Under the pieces are notes generated by a model. It saw only the letters and a program-made list of their open reading frames with translations, was not told the DNA's origin and searched no databases. 64,000 nucleotides of DNA from Streptomyces sp. NBC_00258 (GTDB lineage: Bacteria; Actinomycetota; Actinomycetes; Streptomycetales; Streptomycetaceae): positions 2,914,001 through 2,978,000 of the forward strand of contig NZ_CP108081.1 of the NCBI RefSeq assembly GCF_036182465.1. Reading direction: 5' to 3'. Below are positions 54,702 to 63,527 of the stretch, piece by piece (position 1 is the stretch's first letter; the number at the start of each line of letters is the position of its first letter). The translations under genes and the position numbers were made by a program.

Positions 54702-55295
54702 ATGGGCGACCTTCTTCTCGTCCGTCACGGCGAGACCGAGTGGAGCAGGTCGGGCCGGCACACCAGCTGGACCGATCTGCCCCTCACCCCGCGTGGTGAG
54801 GAACAGGCCAAGTCCCTCGTCCCGCTGTTCGCCGGGCGGCACTTCGCGCTCGTGCTCACCAGTCCGCTCGGGCGGGCGATACGGACCGCGGAGCTGGCGG
54901 GGCTGACCGGGGCGGTGTCCGATCCGGACATGCACGAGTGGGACTACGGGGCGTACGAAGGTATCGCCACCGTCGACATCCACCGCACTCGTCCCGACTG
55001 GTACTTGTGGAACGACGGGGTGCCGGCGGGGCCGGACGGGCATCCGGGCGAGTCCCCGGCCGAGGTGGGAGCTCGGGCGGATCATGTCCTGGCCCGGGCG
55101 GAGAAATCGCTCGGCGACGGTGACGTGGTCCTTGTCGCGCACGCCCACTTCCTGCGGGTCCTGACCGCGCGGCGCCTCGGGCTGCCCGCCGCGGACGGCC
55201 GTCTGTTCCAGCTCGGAACCGGCACGGTGAGTCGGCTCTCGACGGAGCACGACCGTCCGGTCATCAGCGAGTGGAACGCCCTTCCGCCGGGGTAG
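54702..55295 (+). CDS. Histidine phosphatase family protein
   Basis: A 197-residue phosphoglycerate-mutase-like phosphatase. The phosphohistidine motif is LLLVRHGETEWS (His near residue 8), and further catalytic residues are in HEWDYGAYEG and VLVAHAHFLRVL. It follows gnd at 2 bp, so a sugar phosphate or 2-phosphoglycolate-type substrate is plausible. Its role in the pathway is not known. Confidence 0.9.
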   Translation: MGDLLLVRHGETEWSRSGRHTSWTDLPLTPRGEEQAKSLVPLFAGRHFALVLTSPLGRAIRTAELAGLTGAVSDPDMHEWDYGAYEGIATVDIHRTRPDWYLWNDGVPAGPDGHPGESPAEVGARADHVLARAEKSLGDGDVVLVAHAHFLRVLTARRLGLPAADGRLFQLGTGTVSRLSTEHDRPVISEWNALPPG

Positions 55296-55300
55296 TTTCC

Positions 55301-55486
55301 TCGCCCCCGCCGCCCCTACCCATTCCCGTCCCTTTCGGGGGCCAGCCCCCGAACCCCCGCTCCTCAAACGCCGGAGAGGCTGACTACCAGCCCGTCCGGC
55401 GTTTGAGGACGAGGCCGTTCAGGCCGACAGCGGGGGTCTGGGGGCGCAGCCCCCAGGGACGGGACGGGAAGGGGCGGCGGGGGCGA
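55301..55486. repeat. Long inverted-repeat intergenic element
   Basis: Outer arms 55301-55316 and 55471-55486 are perfect 16-bp reverse complements. Inside, CCTCAAACGCCGGA (55362-55375) pairs with 55395-55408. The outer arm sequence is shared with the element at 63528-63765. It fills the gap after the phosphatase gene and before a convergent gene, and probably acts as a bidirectional terminator. Confidence 0.8.
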
Positions 55487-55504
55487 AAAAAGCCCTACCG
55501 AGCC

Positions 55505-56467
55505 TCACGCACGGTGCTTCGGGTTGTTGTGCCACTTCGTGATCTGTTTCTCCGGGTCGCCCGTGTAGGACCAGGGCGTCCGCGTGGCGCGCCGCCCGAG
55601 GATCCGGAACAGCGAGGCGGTGATGTCCGGCACCCCGGCATGACACGCCGCATGCGTGAGGTGGTTGAGCTGGTGCACTTCCCCCGGCTCGACGGGAGCG
55701 TCGGAGCGAGCCGTGATCCACCGCTGCCAGGTACGCCGCACGTCACTGACGGCACCGTCGTGGTTCCAGTGCTGGCTGACCCCGGTCAGGGAACCGTGCT
55801 GCCCCTTCACCCCCTCCAGGATGTACCGGTACTCCTCCACCCGGGCGAACTGCACGAGAACCGGCAGCGCACACCCCGGCGGAGCCACCCCGGCCGCGTC
55901 CCGGGCGAAGTCGTACATCAGCCCGTGCGTACCGTGCCAGCGCGCCGAGTAGTAGTGCAGCACCTGGAGATGGCCCTCCACGCTGTACGGGTCGCGCGAG
56001 TGCAACTCGTCCCACCAGCGCCCCAGTTCCTGACGGCGCACCCCGGTGGGGTAGAGCCGCGCGACGGCGATGAGCGAGATCCACGGAGTGGGGTCGTCGA
56101 CGTACGCCTCGGCGGCCTGGAGGCAGGCCATGACCGCGGCGTCGACGCGGTTCTGGTCGATGGGCACACCCCGGCCCGCGGCGATGGCGAGGTTGAAGGC
56201 CCGCGCCGTCTCGGTCGCGGCCCGCAGCACCAGCGCGTCGCCGCTGTGGGGCTCGGCGGCCAGCCAGGACTCGGCCGTCGAGGTGCTCGCGCAGGCCTGC
56301 GCGAGCAGCCGCATCCGGTGGCCCCGCGACAGCCACGCGGGACCGGTGGCCCCCAGCAGCTGCCGAAGCCCCTGCCAGCGGCCGATGACGATGTCCTGTT
56401 TGGCGGAGGTGAGGGGCGCGTCCCCGCAGTCGGGGTCGAATTCGGGCTTGAAGCGGTCTCGCGCCAT
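55505..56467 (-). CDS. Conserved hypothetical protein (helical-repeat-like)
   Basis: I do not recognise a defined function for this 320-residue protein. It is largely helical and Trp/His-rich (TPWISLIAVARLYPTG, HLQVLHYYSARWHGTHG). The pattern of paired helices is reminiscent of TPR-like arrays. There is no signal peptide. The ATG at 56467 has GAGAGGGG upstream; the frame is open much further but overlaps the permease. It starts 11 bp after the permease stop, so the two are probably co-transcribed. Confidence 0.7.
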   Translation of the reverse strand: MARDRFKPEFDPDCGDAPLTSAKQDIVIGRWQGLRQLLGATGPAWLSRGHRMRLLAQACASTSTAESWLAAEPHSGDALVLRAATETARAFNLAIAAGRGVPIDQNRVDAAVMACLQAAEAYVDDPTPWISLIAVARLYPTGVRRQELGRWWDELHSRDPYSVEGHLQVLHYYSARWHGTHGLMYDFARDAAGVAPPGCALPVLVQFARVEEYRYILEGVKGQHGSLTGVSQHWNHDGAVSDVRRTWQRWITARSDAPVEPGEVHQLNHLTHAACHAGVPDITASLFRILGRRATRTPWSYTGDPEKQITKWHNNPKHRA

Positions 56468-56478
56468 CGGGGCCCCTC

Positions 56479-57960
56479 TCAGAAGTCGGTGGGGAGACCC
56501 TCGTGGACGCGGGAACGTTCCGCCTCCGCGGCGGTGTAGCCGTCGGGTATGTACTCGGTCTCCACGACGTCGCTGGCGTCCAGATGCGCCGGCCGGTAGT
56601 AGTCGCTGCCCTGGCGCCAGTACCAGAGCATGGGGACGAGTCCGACGGCCAGGCCGCCGATGCCGATCGCGATCGAGGCGTTGCTGAGGTCGCTCAGTGA
56701 CTCGATGAAGATCCAGAACATGAACAGGGCGCCGAGGAACGGCCACAGCCCGCCGAAGAGGAAGTTGGACGGCGACTTCAGCAGCATCTTGCGGTAGGCG
56801 ACGACGACCGCGAGACCCGCGAGCCCGTAGTAGACGGCGATCTGGAGGCCGATCGCGGCGATGGCGTTCTCCAGGATGTCGCCGACGCTGCCCAGGGCGT
56901 TGGACGCCACGAGCATCAGCAGTGCCACCGTGCCGACCACGCTGATGGCGACGTACGGGGTGTTCCAGGTGCGGTGCACCTTGCCCAGGGCGCTGGGCAT
57001 CGTGTGGTCGCGGCCCATCGCGAACAGCGAGCGCGTGACCTGGATGAGCGTGGTCTCCAGGGTGGCGATGGTGGAGAGCATCACGGAGACGATCAGCAGC
57101 TTGCCGCCCCAGCCCGGCCAGATCTCCTCGCCGAGCACCGCGAGGACGTTGGCGTCGTTCTCCTGTATCTGCTGCGAGGAGAGGATGACGTTGACCGCGA
57201 TGGTGAAGGCCTCGAAGAGGAGGAAGACGATGCCCACGCCGATCAGGCCCGCGAGGCCCGTGGTGCGGCGGCTGTCCTTGGTCTCCTCGCTGAGGTTGGA
57301 GGTGACGTCCCAGCCCCAGTAGTAGAAGGCGGCGATGAGGGCGCCGGACGCGAAGCCGCTCACCCCGTCGAAGTGGCTGAAGCCGAGCCAGGACCAGTCG
57401 AAGGGCCGGGCGTTGTCGGTGTGGAGCACGGCGCCGACGGCGAAGAGGGCCAGGATGGCGAGCTCGACACCGGACATGATCAGCTGGGCGCGGACGGTGA
57501 GCCGGGCGCCGCCCAGCACGACGAGCAGCATGGCGATGAACCAGGCCGCGCCGACCAGGGTGGACAGGGCCGTGTTGTCCGCGAGCCCCTCGTCGAAGAG
57601 GGACAGCGTCATCGAACCGGCGGGCAGCGAACCGGCGACCATGAAGATGGTGGCCGAGACGACCAGCGCCCAGCCGCTGATGAAGCCGAGGAAGGGATGG
57701 AGCGTGCGGCCGACCCAGGAGTAGCTGGCGCCCGCGTTGGTGTCGATCCGGCTGAGGTAGCTGAAGGCCAGGGCTATGCCCAGCATGGGTATCGCGCAGT
57801 ACAGCAGCGCGGCGGGGCTGGCCAGGCCCACCGCGCCGACGAGGACCGCGGTGGTCGCGGCGAGCGAGTACGCCGGGGCGCTGCCGGCGATCGCCATCAC
57901 AACCGTGTCGAACGTGCCGAGGACGTTGGCCTGGAGCCCTCTGCCCCTGTTGTTGCCCAT
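56479..57960 (-). CDS. APC-family amino acid/amine permease
   Basis: A 493-residue transporter with about 12 membrane spans. The N-terminal FDTVVMAIAGSAPAYSLAAT and the first-helix glycine motif are typical of the APC superfamily. Later it has GALIAAFYYWGWDVTSNLSEE, as in amino-acid or polyamine permeases. The ATG at 57960 follows a GGAAAG element. The substrate is unknown. A pseudo-palindrome lies about 150 bp upstream. Confidence 0.88.
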   Translation of the reverse strand: MGNNRGRGLQANVLGTFDTVVMAIAGSAPAYSLAATTAVLVGAVGLASPAALLYCAIPMLGIALAFSYLSRIDTNAGASYSWVGRTLHPFLGFISGWALVVSATIFMVAGSLPAGSMTLSLFDEGLADNTALSTLVGAAWFIAMLLVVLGGARLTVRAQLIMSGVELAILALFAVGAVLHTDNARPFDWSWLGFSHFDGVSGFASGALIAAFYYWGWDVTSNLSEETKDSRRTTGLAGLIGVGIVFLLFEAFTIAVNVILSSQQIQENDANVLAVLGEEIWPGWGGKLLIVSVMLSTIATLETTLIQVTRSLFAMGRDHTMPSALGKVHRTWNTPYVAISVVGTVALLMLVASNALGSVGDILENAIAAIGLQIAVYYGLAGLAVVVAYRKMLLKSPSNFLFGGLWPFLGALFMFWIFIESLSDLSNASIAIGIGGLAVGLVPMLWYWRQGSDYYRPAHLDASDVVETEYIPDGYTAAEAERSRVHEGLPTDF

Positions 57961-58107
57961 GGATGCGCTGCTTTCCGTCCTGCACGAGGGCGTGCGGGCA
58001 TGCCCGACCGCGCCAGGTGTAAGTGGGAGATGTGGCCGATTCCGTGCAGCCGTGGGTGGTGGTCGGCGGACGGTCGCTCCGTAGTGGAGTGATGATAGCG
58101 GCGGATC

Positions 58108-58125
58108 TTGACGTTTCAATGTCAA
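58108..58125. promoter_or_regulatory. Candidate operator upstream of the permease
   Basis: TTGAC and GTCAA (58108-58112, 58121-58125) flank an imperfectly symmetrical TTTCAA centre. Read on the minus strand it includes a TTGACA that may be the -35 of the permease promoter. The gap 57961-58259 holds no gene. Confidence 0.45.
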
Positions 58126-58183
58126 CTCGTGGGTAATGTCCGCCTGCTTGCACACCGCCGATCCTCGGTGTTAGGGGACGCGG

Positions 58184-58215
58184 CAGGCCGGGCCCGTGCA
58201 ATCGGGCCCGGCCTG
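58184..58215 (-). terminator. Hairpin terminator after the dehydratase gene
   Basis: Perfect 13-bp stem (58184-58196 with 58203-58215) and a 6-nt loop, 45 bp past the minus-strand stop at 58260. Confidence 0.8.
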
Positions 58216-58259
58216 GCGGAGGTTGAGAATCCGGTGAGAGAGGGTTCCCCGGTGTGGAG

Positions 58260-60056
58260 TCAGCGCACCGGCCGCCGAATGTGCTGGGCGGCCAGCCGTA
58301 CCGGGGCGTTCTGCGCGCCGTAGCCGCGGTGGCCGGCGTCGCGCTGGACCAGTTCGAAGAAGAGACGGCCGATCGTCTCCGTGTAGCAGTGGCGGAAGGC
58401 TCCGTCCGCGTCCCGGTCGTAGAGGATGCCGAGTTCGCGGTACGCCTCCAGTTCGCCGTCGGCCAGCTCGTACTTGGCCGCGAGGTCGTCGTAGTAGTTC
58501 GCGGGAATCGGCAGCAGGCGGCCGCCCGCGTCCCGGAACCGGCGGGCCGCGGTGACGATGTCGCCGGTCGCGAGGGCGATGTGCTGGGCGCGGCCGCCCT
58601 CGTCGGCGCTCGGGGCGGGGCCGACACCGAGGGCGATCCGCACACTGCCGTCGGCGTTGGTGACGGCACGGCTGCGCAGCAGTCCGTACGGGTCGGCGAC
58701 GTCCACGCTCTCCTGCGCACCGAGCCCGAGGACGCTGCGGTGGAAGAGGGCCGCCTCGTCGAACTGGTGCCAGGGCTGGGTGAGGGCCAGATGGTCGATG
58801 CGGTGAACGCTCCCGGCGACGGGCGGCTTGTGCGCGACGGGCTCGAAGTCACCGGTCCAGCTGGGCAGGTCGGGGCGGTCCGTGGAGCAGAAGAAGAGTT
58901 CCGTGCCGTCGGGTGCGGCGACCGCGTCCAGCGGGGCGTCCTCGGGGGCGCGCCGGCGTGGCAGCACAGGAGCGAGCAGGGCCTCGGCCCGCCGGGCCGC
59001 GCCCGCCGGATCCGGAGACTCCAGACCGACGGCGGCCAGCTGGGTACCGTCCCGTCGTGCGGCCGGCCCCGTGTTGAGCAGCAGCCGGGCCTCGCCCTGC
59101 TGCCACAGGTCGACCGGCTTGCTGCGGTGCCGGGCCGTGCGGGCGAAGCCGAGCGCTTCGAGGATCTCCGACAGCGGTTCGACGTCGGGGGTGACCAGTT
59201 CCGCGAAGGCGATTCCGGTCGGTACGACGGGTGCGGGCGGCTCGCTGAGGCCGACGCTCTCCTGGAGCACGAGCAGCGAGCGCAACGCGTCGACGGCGGT
59301 CGGCCCTGCCTCCGCCTGCCGGAACACGTCGTTGAACACCTCCAGCGAGAGCGGCCCTTCGTATCCGGTACGGATCACATGCCCGACGAGCCCGGCGACG
59401 TCGAAGCCTCCCTGCCCGGGGAAACAGCGGTAGTGCCGGCTCCACTGCAGCACGTCCATCGCCATCAGCGGCGCGTCGGCCAGCTGCAGGAAGAAGATCT
59501 TCTCCCCGGGGATGTCCTCGATGCCCTTGGGGTCGGACCCGCGGGCCAGGATGTGAAAGCTGTCCAGGCACGTCCCGAGCGCGGGATGGTCGGCGGCCTC
59601 GACGATGCGCCAGGCATGGTCGTACGTACTGACATGGCGGCCCCACGCCAGCGCCTCGTACGCGACGCGGATGCCGAACCCCTCGGCCAGTTCGGCGAGC
59701 CGCCGCAGCTGGAACGCGGCCAGCGCGTCGTCGTCCTCGGCGAGCGGCGACACACTGGAGCACACGAGCACGGTGTCGGCCCCGAGCCGCTCCATCAGCC
59801 GGAACTTGTGCTCTGCCCGCCGCAGATTCCGCGCGAACTCCTCCGACGGCACCCCCTCGATGTCACGCATCGGCTGGTAGAGATCGATGCTCAGCCCGAG
59901 ATCGGCACAGCGGGCCCGCACTTCCTCGGGCGTGAGAGGGCTGGCGAGCAGGTCGTTCTCGAAGATCTCGACACCGTCGAAGCCCGCCCGCGCCGCGGCC
60001 GTGAGCTTCTCGGTAAGGGCCCCGCTGAGAGAGACGGTGGCAATGGACGTACGCAT
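58260..60056 (-). CDS. quiC: 3-dehydroshikimate dehydratase fused to HPPD-like VOC domain (QuiC type)
   Basis: 598 residues. The N-terminal TIM-barrel (about 1-285; GFDGVEIFENDLL, SIDLYQPMRDIEG, LCLDSFH-like TCLDSFHIL) would convert 3-dehydroshikimate to protocatechuate. The C-terminal half is a hydroxyphenylpyruvate-dioxygenase-like domain with the metal triad positions in VHRIDHLAL, AQHIALAT and LFFELVQR. Fused enzymes of this kind occur in Pseudomonas and Streptomyces quinate pathways; the dioxygenase half appears not to have a settled role. It follows the shikimate dehydrogenase gene, separated by 138 bp holding a dispersed repeat. Confidence 0.88.
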   Translation of the reverse strand: MRTSIATVSLSGALTEKLTAAARAGFDGVEIFENDLLASPLTPEEVRARCADLGLSIDLYQPMRDIEGVPSEEFARNLRRAEHKFRLMERLGADTVLVCSSVSPLAEDDDALAAFQLRRLAELAEGFGIRVAYEALAWGRHVSTYDHAWRIVEAADHPALGTCLDSFHILARGSDPKGIEDIPGEKIFFLQLADAPLMAMDVLQWSRHYRCFPGQGGFDVAGLVGHVIRTGYEGPLSLEVFNDVFRQAEAGPTAVDALRSLLVLQESVGLSEPPAPVVPTGIAFAELVTPDVEPLSEILEALGFARTARHRSKPVDLWQQGEARLLLNTGPAARRDGTQLAAVGLESPDPAGAARRAEALLAPVLPRRRAPEDAPLDAVAAPDGTELFFCSTDRPDLPSWTGDFEPVAHKPPVAGSVHRIDHLALTQPWHQFDEAALFHRSVLGLGAQESVDVADPYGLLRSRAVTNADGSVRIALGVGPAPSADEGGRAQHIALATGDIVTAARRFRDAGGRLLPIPANYYDDLAAKYELADGELEAYRELGILYDRDADGAFRHCYTETIGRLFFELVQRDAGHRGYGAQNAPVRLAAQHIRRPVR

Positions 60057-60113
60057 GACGGGCTCCTTCGGTGCCGAACCTCTATGAACGAGTCGAGGAC
60101 AGGCGCCCCTCAA

Positions 60114-60132
60114 GGGGCGCGGGGAACTGCGC
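60114..60132. repeat. Dispersed repeat word
   Basis: GGGGCGCGGGGAACTGCGC is identical to 63648-63666. It follows a small GCCCC/GGGGC hairpin (from 60104). It is part of a family of intergenic repeats in this window. Confidence 0.7.
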
Positions 60133-60194
60133 GATCAACCCACGACGAGCCGCACCCGCCCCACAAGCCGGACCGCCCCATCCCCAGGGCGCCC

Positions 60195-61097
60195 TCAACT
60201 CCGTGCCCCGGCAGCCCCGGCAGCCCCGGCAGCCCCGGCCAGCTCAGCGATGTCCGCCAGCATCCGCGATGCGTCCGGCTCCCGCCCCGTGAACAGCCGA
60301 AACGCATCCGCGGCCTGGAAAACAGCCATGCCCCCACCATCGAGCACCGCACACCCCACCCCCCGAGCGGCACGCAACAACTCGGTCTCCAACGGCCGGT
60401 ACACGACCTCGGCCACCCACAACCCGGGATGCAACAACTCACCCGGGAGCGGCAGCCCGGGATGGGCGGCCATCCCCGTCGGCGTGGCATGCACGATGCC
60501 GTCCGCACCGTCGAGCAGCGCCGCCAAGCGATCCGGGCCCGCGGCAGCGGCCCGCCCCGCACCGAAGTGCCGGTTCAGCGAGGCCGCGAGGTCGGCCGAC
60601 CGGTCCGGCAGGGCGTCCACGACGGTGACGTGCCCGGCCCCGAGCGTGAGCATGGCGTGCGCGACGGCCGCCCCGGCCCCGCCCGCGCCCAACTGCACGA
60701 CCCGCTCCAGCGGGGCATCGGGCAGCCCGCGGGCGAACGAGGCGGCGAACCCGGTGACATCCGTGTTGTGCCCGACCGCGCGCCCACCGTCGAAGACGAC
60801 GGTGTTCACCGCGCCGAGCGCCTCGGCCTGCGGGGCGAGCGCGTCGAGATGCCCGATGACGAGCTGCTTGCAGGGATGCGTGATGTTCAACCCGTCGAAG
60901 CCCAGGTCGCGGGCGGCGCGCACCAGATCCCCCACCGCCTCCGGCCCGACGCCGAGCGAGTCGATGTCGATCAGCCGGTACAGATAGCGCAGGCCCTGCC
61001 GGTCGGCCTCCCGCTCGTGCAGGGCCGGGCTGAGCGACGGGCCGATCCCGGCGCCGATCAGTCCGACGAGATACGAGTCCTTGACCACGGCGACCAC
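60195..61097 (-). CDS. Catabolic shikimate/quinate dehydrogenase
   Basis: A 300-residue AroE-fold enzyme oxidising shikimate or quinate. The substrate-binding SLSP is in GAGIGPSLSPALH, the catalytic lysine in NITHPCKQLV, and NTDVTGF carries the aspartate. After GAGGAGAA the loop reads VVDALPDRS. The aspartate at the end of that strand favours NAD over NADP, as in quinate/shikimate catabolic enzymes rather than biosynthetic AroE. The GTG at 61097 has GGAGG at 6 bp. The C-terminus ends in an Ala-Gly-rich tail encoded by a 9-bp repeat. Confidence 0.87.
   Translation of the reverse strand: MVAVVKDSYLVGLIGAGIGPSLSPALHEREADRQGLRYLYRLIDIDSLGVGPEAVGDLVRAARDLGFDGLNITHPCKQLVIGHLDALAPQAEALGAVNTVVFDGGRAVGHNTDVTGFAASFARGLPDAPLERVVQLGAGGAGAAVAHAMLTLGAGHVTVVDALPDRSADLAASLNRHFGAGRAAAAGPDRLAALLDGADGIVHATPTGMAAHPGLPLPGELLHPGLWVAEVVYRPLETELLRAARGVGCAVLDGGGMAVFQAADAFRLFTGREPDASRMLADIAELAGAAGAAGAAGARS
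60205..60240. repeat. 9-bp minisatellite in the 3' end of the dehydrogenase
   Basis: GCCCCGGCA-type units repeat about four times, encoding the AGAAGAAGA tail on the minus strand. Copy number may vary between strains. Confidence 0.8.
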
Positions 61098-61119
61098 GAC
61101 GGACCTCCAGAGCGGCTCA

Positions 61120-61143
61120 CTAATGTACGAACTAGTACGTTAG
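61120..61143. promoter_or_regulatory. TetR operator in the quinate/shikimate island
   Basis: CTAATGTAC (61120-61128) and GTACGTTAG (61135-61143) match as inverted repeats at 8 of 9 positions around a 6-bp spacer. They lie between the divergent dehydrogenase and TetR genes, over the likely promoter. Confidence 0.65.
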
Positions 61144-61253
61144 CTATACCAGCATCGAGGGGCCACGGGAAGGCCCGGCCGACAACCCGGAACCTCGTAC
61201 GGGGGCCTGCTTCTAGAATCTCGGGCACACGCCCCTCGCCCGAAGGAAGCCCG

Positions 61254-61919
61254 ATGACCAGCGTCGAAGAACCGGCACGACCGAACGGGCGCATCCGTGA
61301 CGCCGCCCGCACCCAGGCCGAGATCCTCGACGTCGCCACGCACGAGTTCGCCAGGGCCGGCTACGACGGGGCCCGGGTCGACGAGATCGCCGCCCGCACC
61401 CGGACCACGAAGCGGATGATCTACTACTACTTCGGCGGCAAGGACCAGCTCTTCACCGCCGTACTGGAGCGCGCGTACAGCGTCATCCGTGAGGCCGAGC
61501 AGGGACTCGACGTGGAGCACCTGGACCCGGTCGCGGCGATCCGGCGGCTGGCCGAGCTGACCTTCGACCACCACGAGGCGCACCCCGACTTCATCCGCCT
61601 GGTCAGCATCGAGAACATCCACGGGGCCGAGCACGTCGCCGCCTCCGAGAAGCTCGGCAAGATCGGCTCGCCCGCCCTGGACGTGATCCGCCGCATCCTG
61701 GAGTCGGGGCAGGAATCGGGCCTCTTCACGGCCGACGTGGACGCCGTCGACCTGCACGCGATGATCAGTTCGTTCTGCTTCTTCCGGGTCGCCAACCGGC
61801 ACACGTTCGGCGCCCTGTTCGGCCGCGACCTGGTCGATCCCGCCCAGCGCGAGCACTACCGCAACATGCTGGGCGACATGGTCATCGCCTATCTGACGGC
61901 GGACCGCTCGGCGGACTGA
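61254..61919 (+). CDS. TetR-family regulator of the quinate/shikimate island
   Basis: A 221-residue TetR protein. The helix-turn-helix runs over about residues 24-70 (AEILDVATHEFARAGYDGAR, IAARTRTTKRMIYYYFGGKD). The C-terminal domain (HPDFIRLVSIENIHGAEHV) is like that of several TetR regulators of aromatic catabolism. The ATG has GAAGGAAG upstream. It is divergent from the dehydrogenase/dehydratase pair, and the permease follows on its own strand, so it probably represses the whole island. Confidence 0.87.
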   Translation: MTSVEEPARPNGRIRDAARTQAEILDVATHEFARAGYDGARVDEIAARTRTTKRMIYYYFGGKDQLFTAVLERAYSVIREAEQGLDVEHLDPVAAIRRLAELTFDHHEAHPDFIRLVSIENIHGAEHVAASEKLGKIGSPALDVIRRILESGQESGLFTADVDAVDLHAMISSFCFFRVANRHTFGALFGRDLVDPAQREHYRNMLGDMVIAYLTADRSAD

Positions 61920-61992
61920 GAACGCGGCGCGGCACAGGAGGGGCGCAGGCGGGACGCGGGTACCGCACCGCAAGATCCTTCGGTATGACCTC

Positions 61993-62021
61993 TTGACACC
62001 CGGGAAACGTGAGCGCAACAT
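61993..62021 (+). promoter_or_regulatory. Promoter of the shikimate-type permease
   Basis: TTGACA (61993-61998) and CAACAT (62016-62021) are 17 bp apart, about 140 bp before the permease start. A TA-rich, partly symmetrical stretch (CTAACTACCCAGTGGGTTAATTAG) lies just downstream and may be a regulator site. Confidence 0.5.
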
Positions 62022-62163
62022 CCGTAGCCAACCGCTACTAACTACCCAGTGGGTTAATTAGCCGGGCAGCCCCCGGCGCAGCCGTCCCATCACCCCAGGG
62101 ATCCGGCACTTCTCCCCCTCCGCTCACTCCGCTTACGTTGGAGTTCCCCCGAAGGAGCAAGCC

Positions 62164-63516
62164 GTGTCCGTCCCCGCAGCGCCCCTCGACGCGCCACCCG
62201 GCCAGCCAAAGAAGGCTGCGACGGCCGCCTGGATCGGCAGCGCGCTGGAGTACTACGACTTCTTCATCTACGGCAGCGCGGCGGCGCTGATCTTCCCCGA
62301 GGTCTTCTTCGACGAGTCGGACCCGGCCACCGCGACCCTGCTGTCGCTGGCCACGTTCGGTGTCGCGTACGCGGCCAGGCCCGTCGGTGCGCTGTTCCTC
62401 GGGCACTTCGGCGACAAGGTCGGCCGCAAGAAGATCATGGTCTTCACGCTGATCCTGATGGGGCTTTCGACATTCCTCATCGGCTGTCTGCCGACGCGCG
62501 ACCAGGTCGGCACGCTGGCCCCGGTGCTCCTGGTGATCTGCCGTGTCCTGCAGGGCATCTCGGCCGCCGGCGAGCAGGCCAGCGCGAACTCCATGTCACT
62601 GGAACACGCGCCGGCGAACAAACGCGGCTTCTTCACCAGCTTCACGCTCAGCGGCACCCAGGGCGGCCAGCTCCTCGCCACGCTGGTGTTCATCCCGGTC
62701 GCCGCGCTCCCCGAGGACCAGCTGCTCTCCTGGGGCTGGCGTGTGCCGTTCTGGATGAGCATCGCGGTAGCCGTCGTCGGCTACGTCATCCGCCGCACTC
62801 TGGAGGAGACCCCGACCTTCACCCAGCAGGCCGCCACCGAGGGCGTCGCGAAGATGCCGCTCGCCGTGCTGCTGCGGGACCACTGGGCGGACGTCCTCAG
62901 GGTGGTCGCGGCCGCGCTCGTCGCCTCGGTCAGCACGATCTTCACGGTGTGGGCGCTGTCGTACGCGACCAGCGACTCGGTCGGCATGGACCGTACGTCG
63001 ATGCTGTGGGTGGGCGCGCTCGCCAACCTCGTCGCCCTCGGGGCCATCCCGCTGTGGGCCACCCTGTCCGACCGCATCGGCCGCCGCCCCGTCTTCCTGA
63101 TCGGCGCCGCGGGCAGTGGTGTGCTGATGGTCGCCTATCTGTGGGCGATCTCCACGGGCTCGTACCCGCTGGTCATGGTCCTCGGCATCGTCACCTTCGG
63201 TGTCGTCTACAGCGCCGCGAACGGCGTCTGGCCGTCCTTCTACGGCGAGATGTTCTCCACCCGGGTCCGGCTGTCCGGCATGGCCATCGGCACCCAGATC
63301 GGCTTCGCGATCGCCGGCTTCGCGGTGACCTTCGCCGCCCAGATCGCGGGCCCGGACGGCGACGACTGGGCATCCGTGGCCCTGTTCACCGCCGCGCTGT
63401 GCGTCCCGCCGGTGATCGCGGCGCTCACGGCCCGCGAAACGCACAAGGTGCCGACCGAACTGCTCGGCGAGCGGGTCCCCCAGGAGTCACCGGGCCGGGA
63501 GACGGTGTCGGCCTGA
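62164..63516 (+). CDS. MHS-family MFS permease, shikimate/aromatic acid type
   Basis: A 450-residue, 12-span proton symporter of the metabolite:H+ family (ShiA/ProP-like). The first span motif SALEYYDFFIYGSAAALIFP and the loop GHFGDKVGRKKIMVFTLI are diagnostic. The charged SLEHAPANKRGFFTSF segment precedes the fifth span. The GTG start has AAGGAG upstream. Located with quiC and a shikimate dehydrogenase, it most likely imports shikimate or quinate. Confidence 0.9.
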   Translation: MSVPAAPLDAPPGQPKKAATAAWIGSALEYYDFFIYGSAAALIFPEVFFDESDPATATLLSLATFGVAYAARPVGALFLGHFGDKVGRKKIMVFTLILMGLSTFLIGCLPTRDQVGTLAPVLLVICRVLQGISAAGEQASANSMSLEHAPANKRGFFTSFTLSGTQGGQLLATLVFIPVAALPEDQLLSWGWRVPFWMSIAVAVVGYVIRRTLEETPTFTQQAATEGVAKMPLAVLLRDHWADVLRVVAAALVASVSTIFTVWALSYATSDSVGMDRTSMLWVGALANLVALGAIPLWATLSDRIGRRPVFLIGAAGSGVLMVAYLWAISTGSYPLVMVLGIVTFGVVYSAANGVWPSFYGEMFSTRVRLSGMAIGTQIGFAIAGFAVTFAAQIAGPDGDDWASVALFTAALCVPPVIAALTARETHKVPTELLGERVPQESPGRETVSA

Positions 63517-63527
63517 CCCCACCCACC

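Noticed and set aside
55505..58852. A single very long minus-strand protein
   Set aside because: Only the last 320 residues look like a real protein. The rest overlaps the permease in another frame, and a good ribosome site marks the true start at 56467.
58254..61253. A long plus-strand frame running into the TetR gene
   Set aside because: Similarity to TetR begins only at the ATG at 61254. Upstream it is antisense to quiC and the dehydrogenase.
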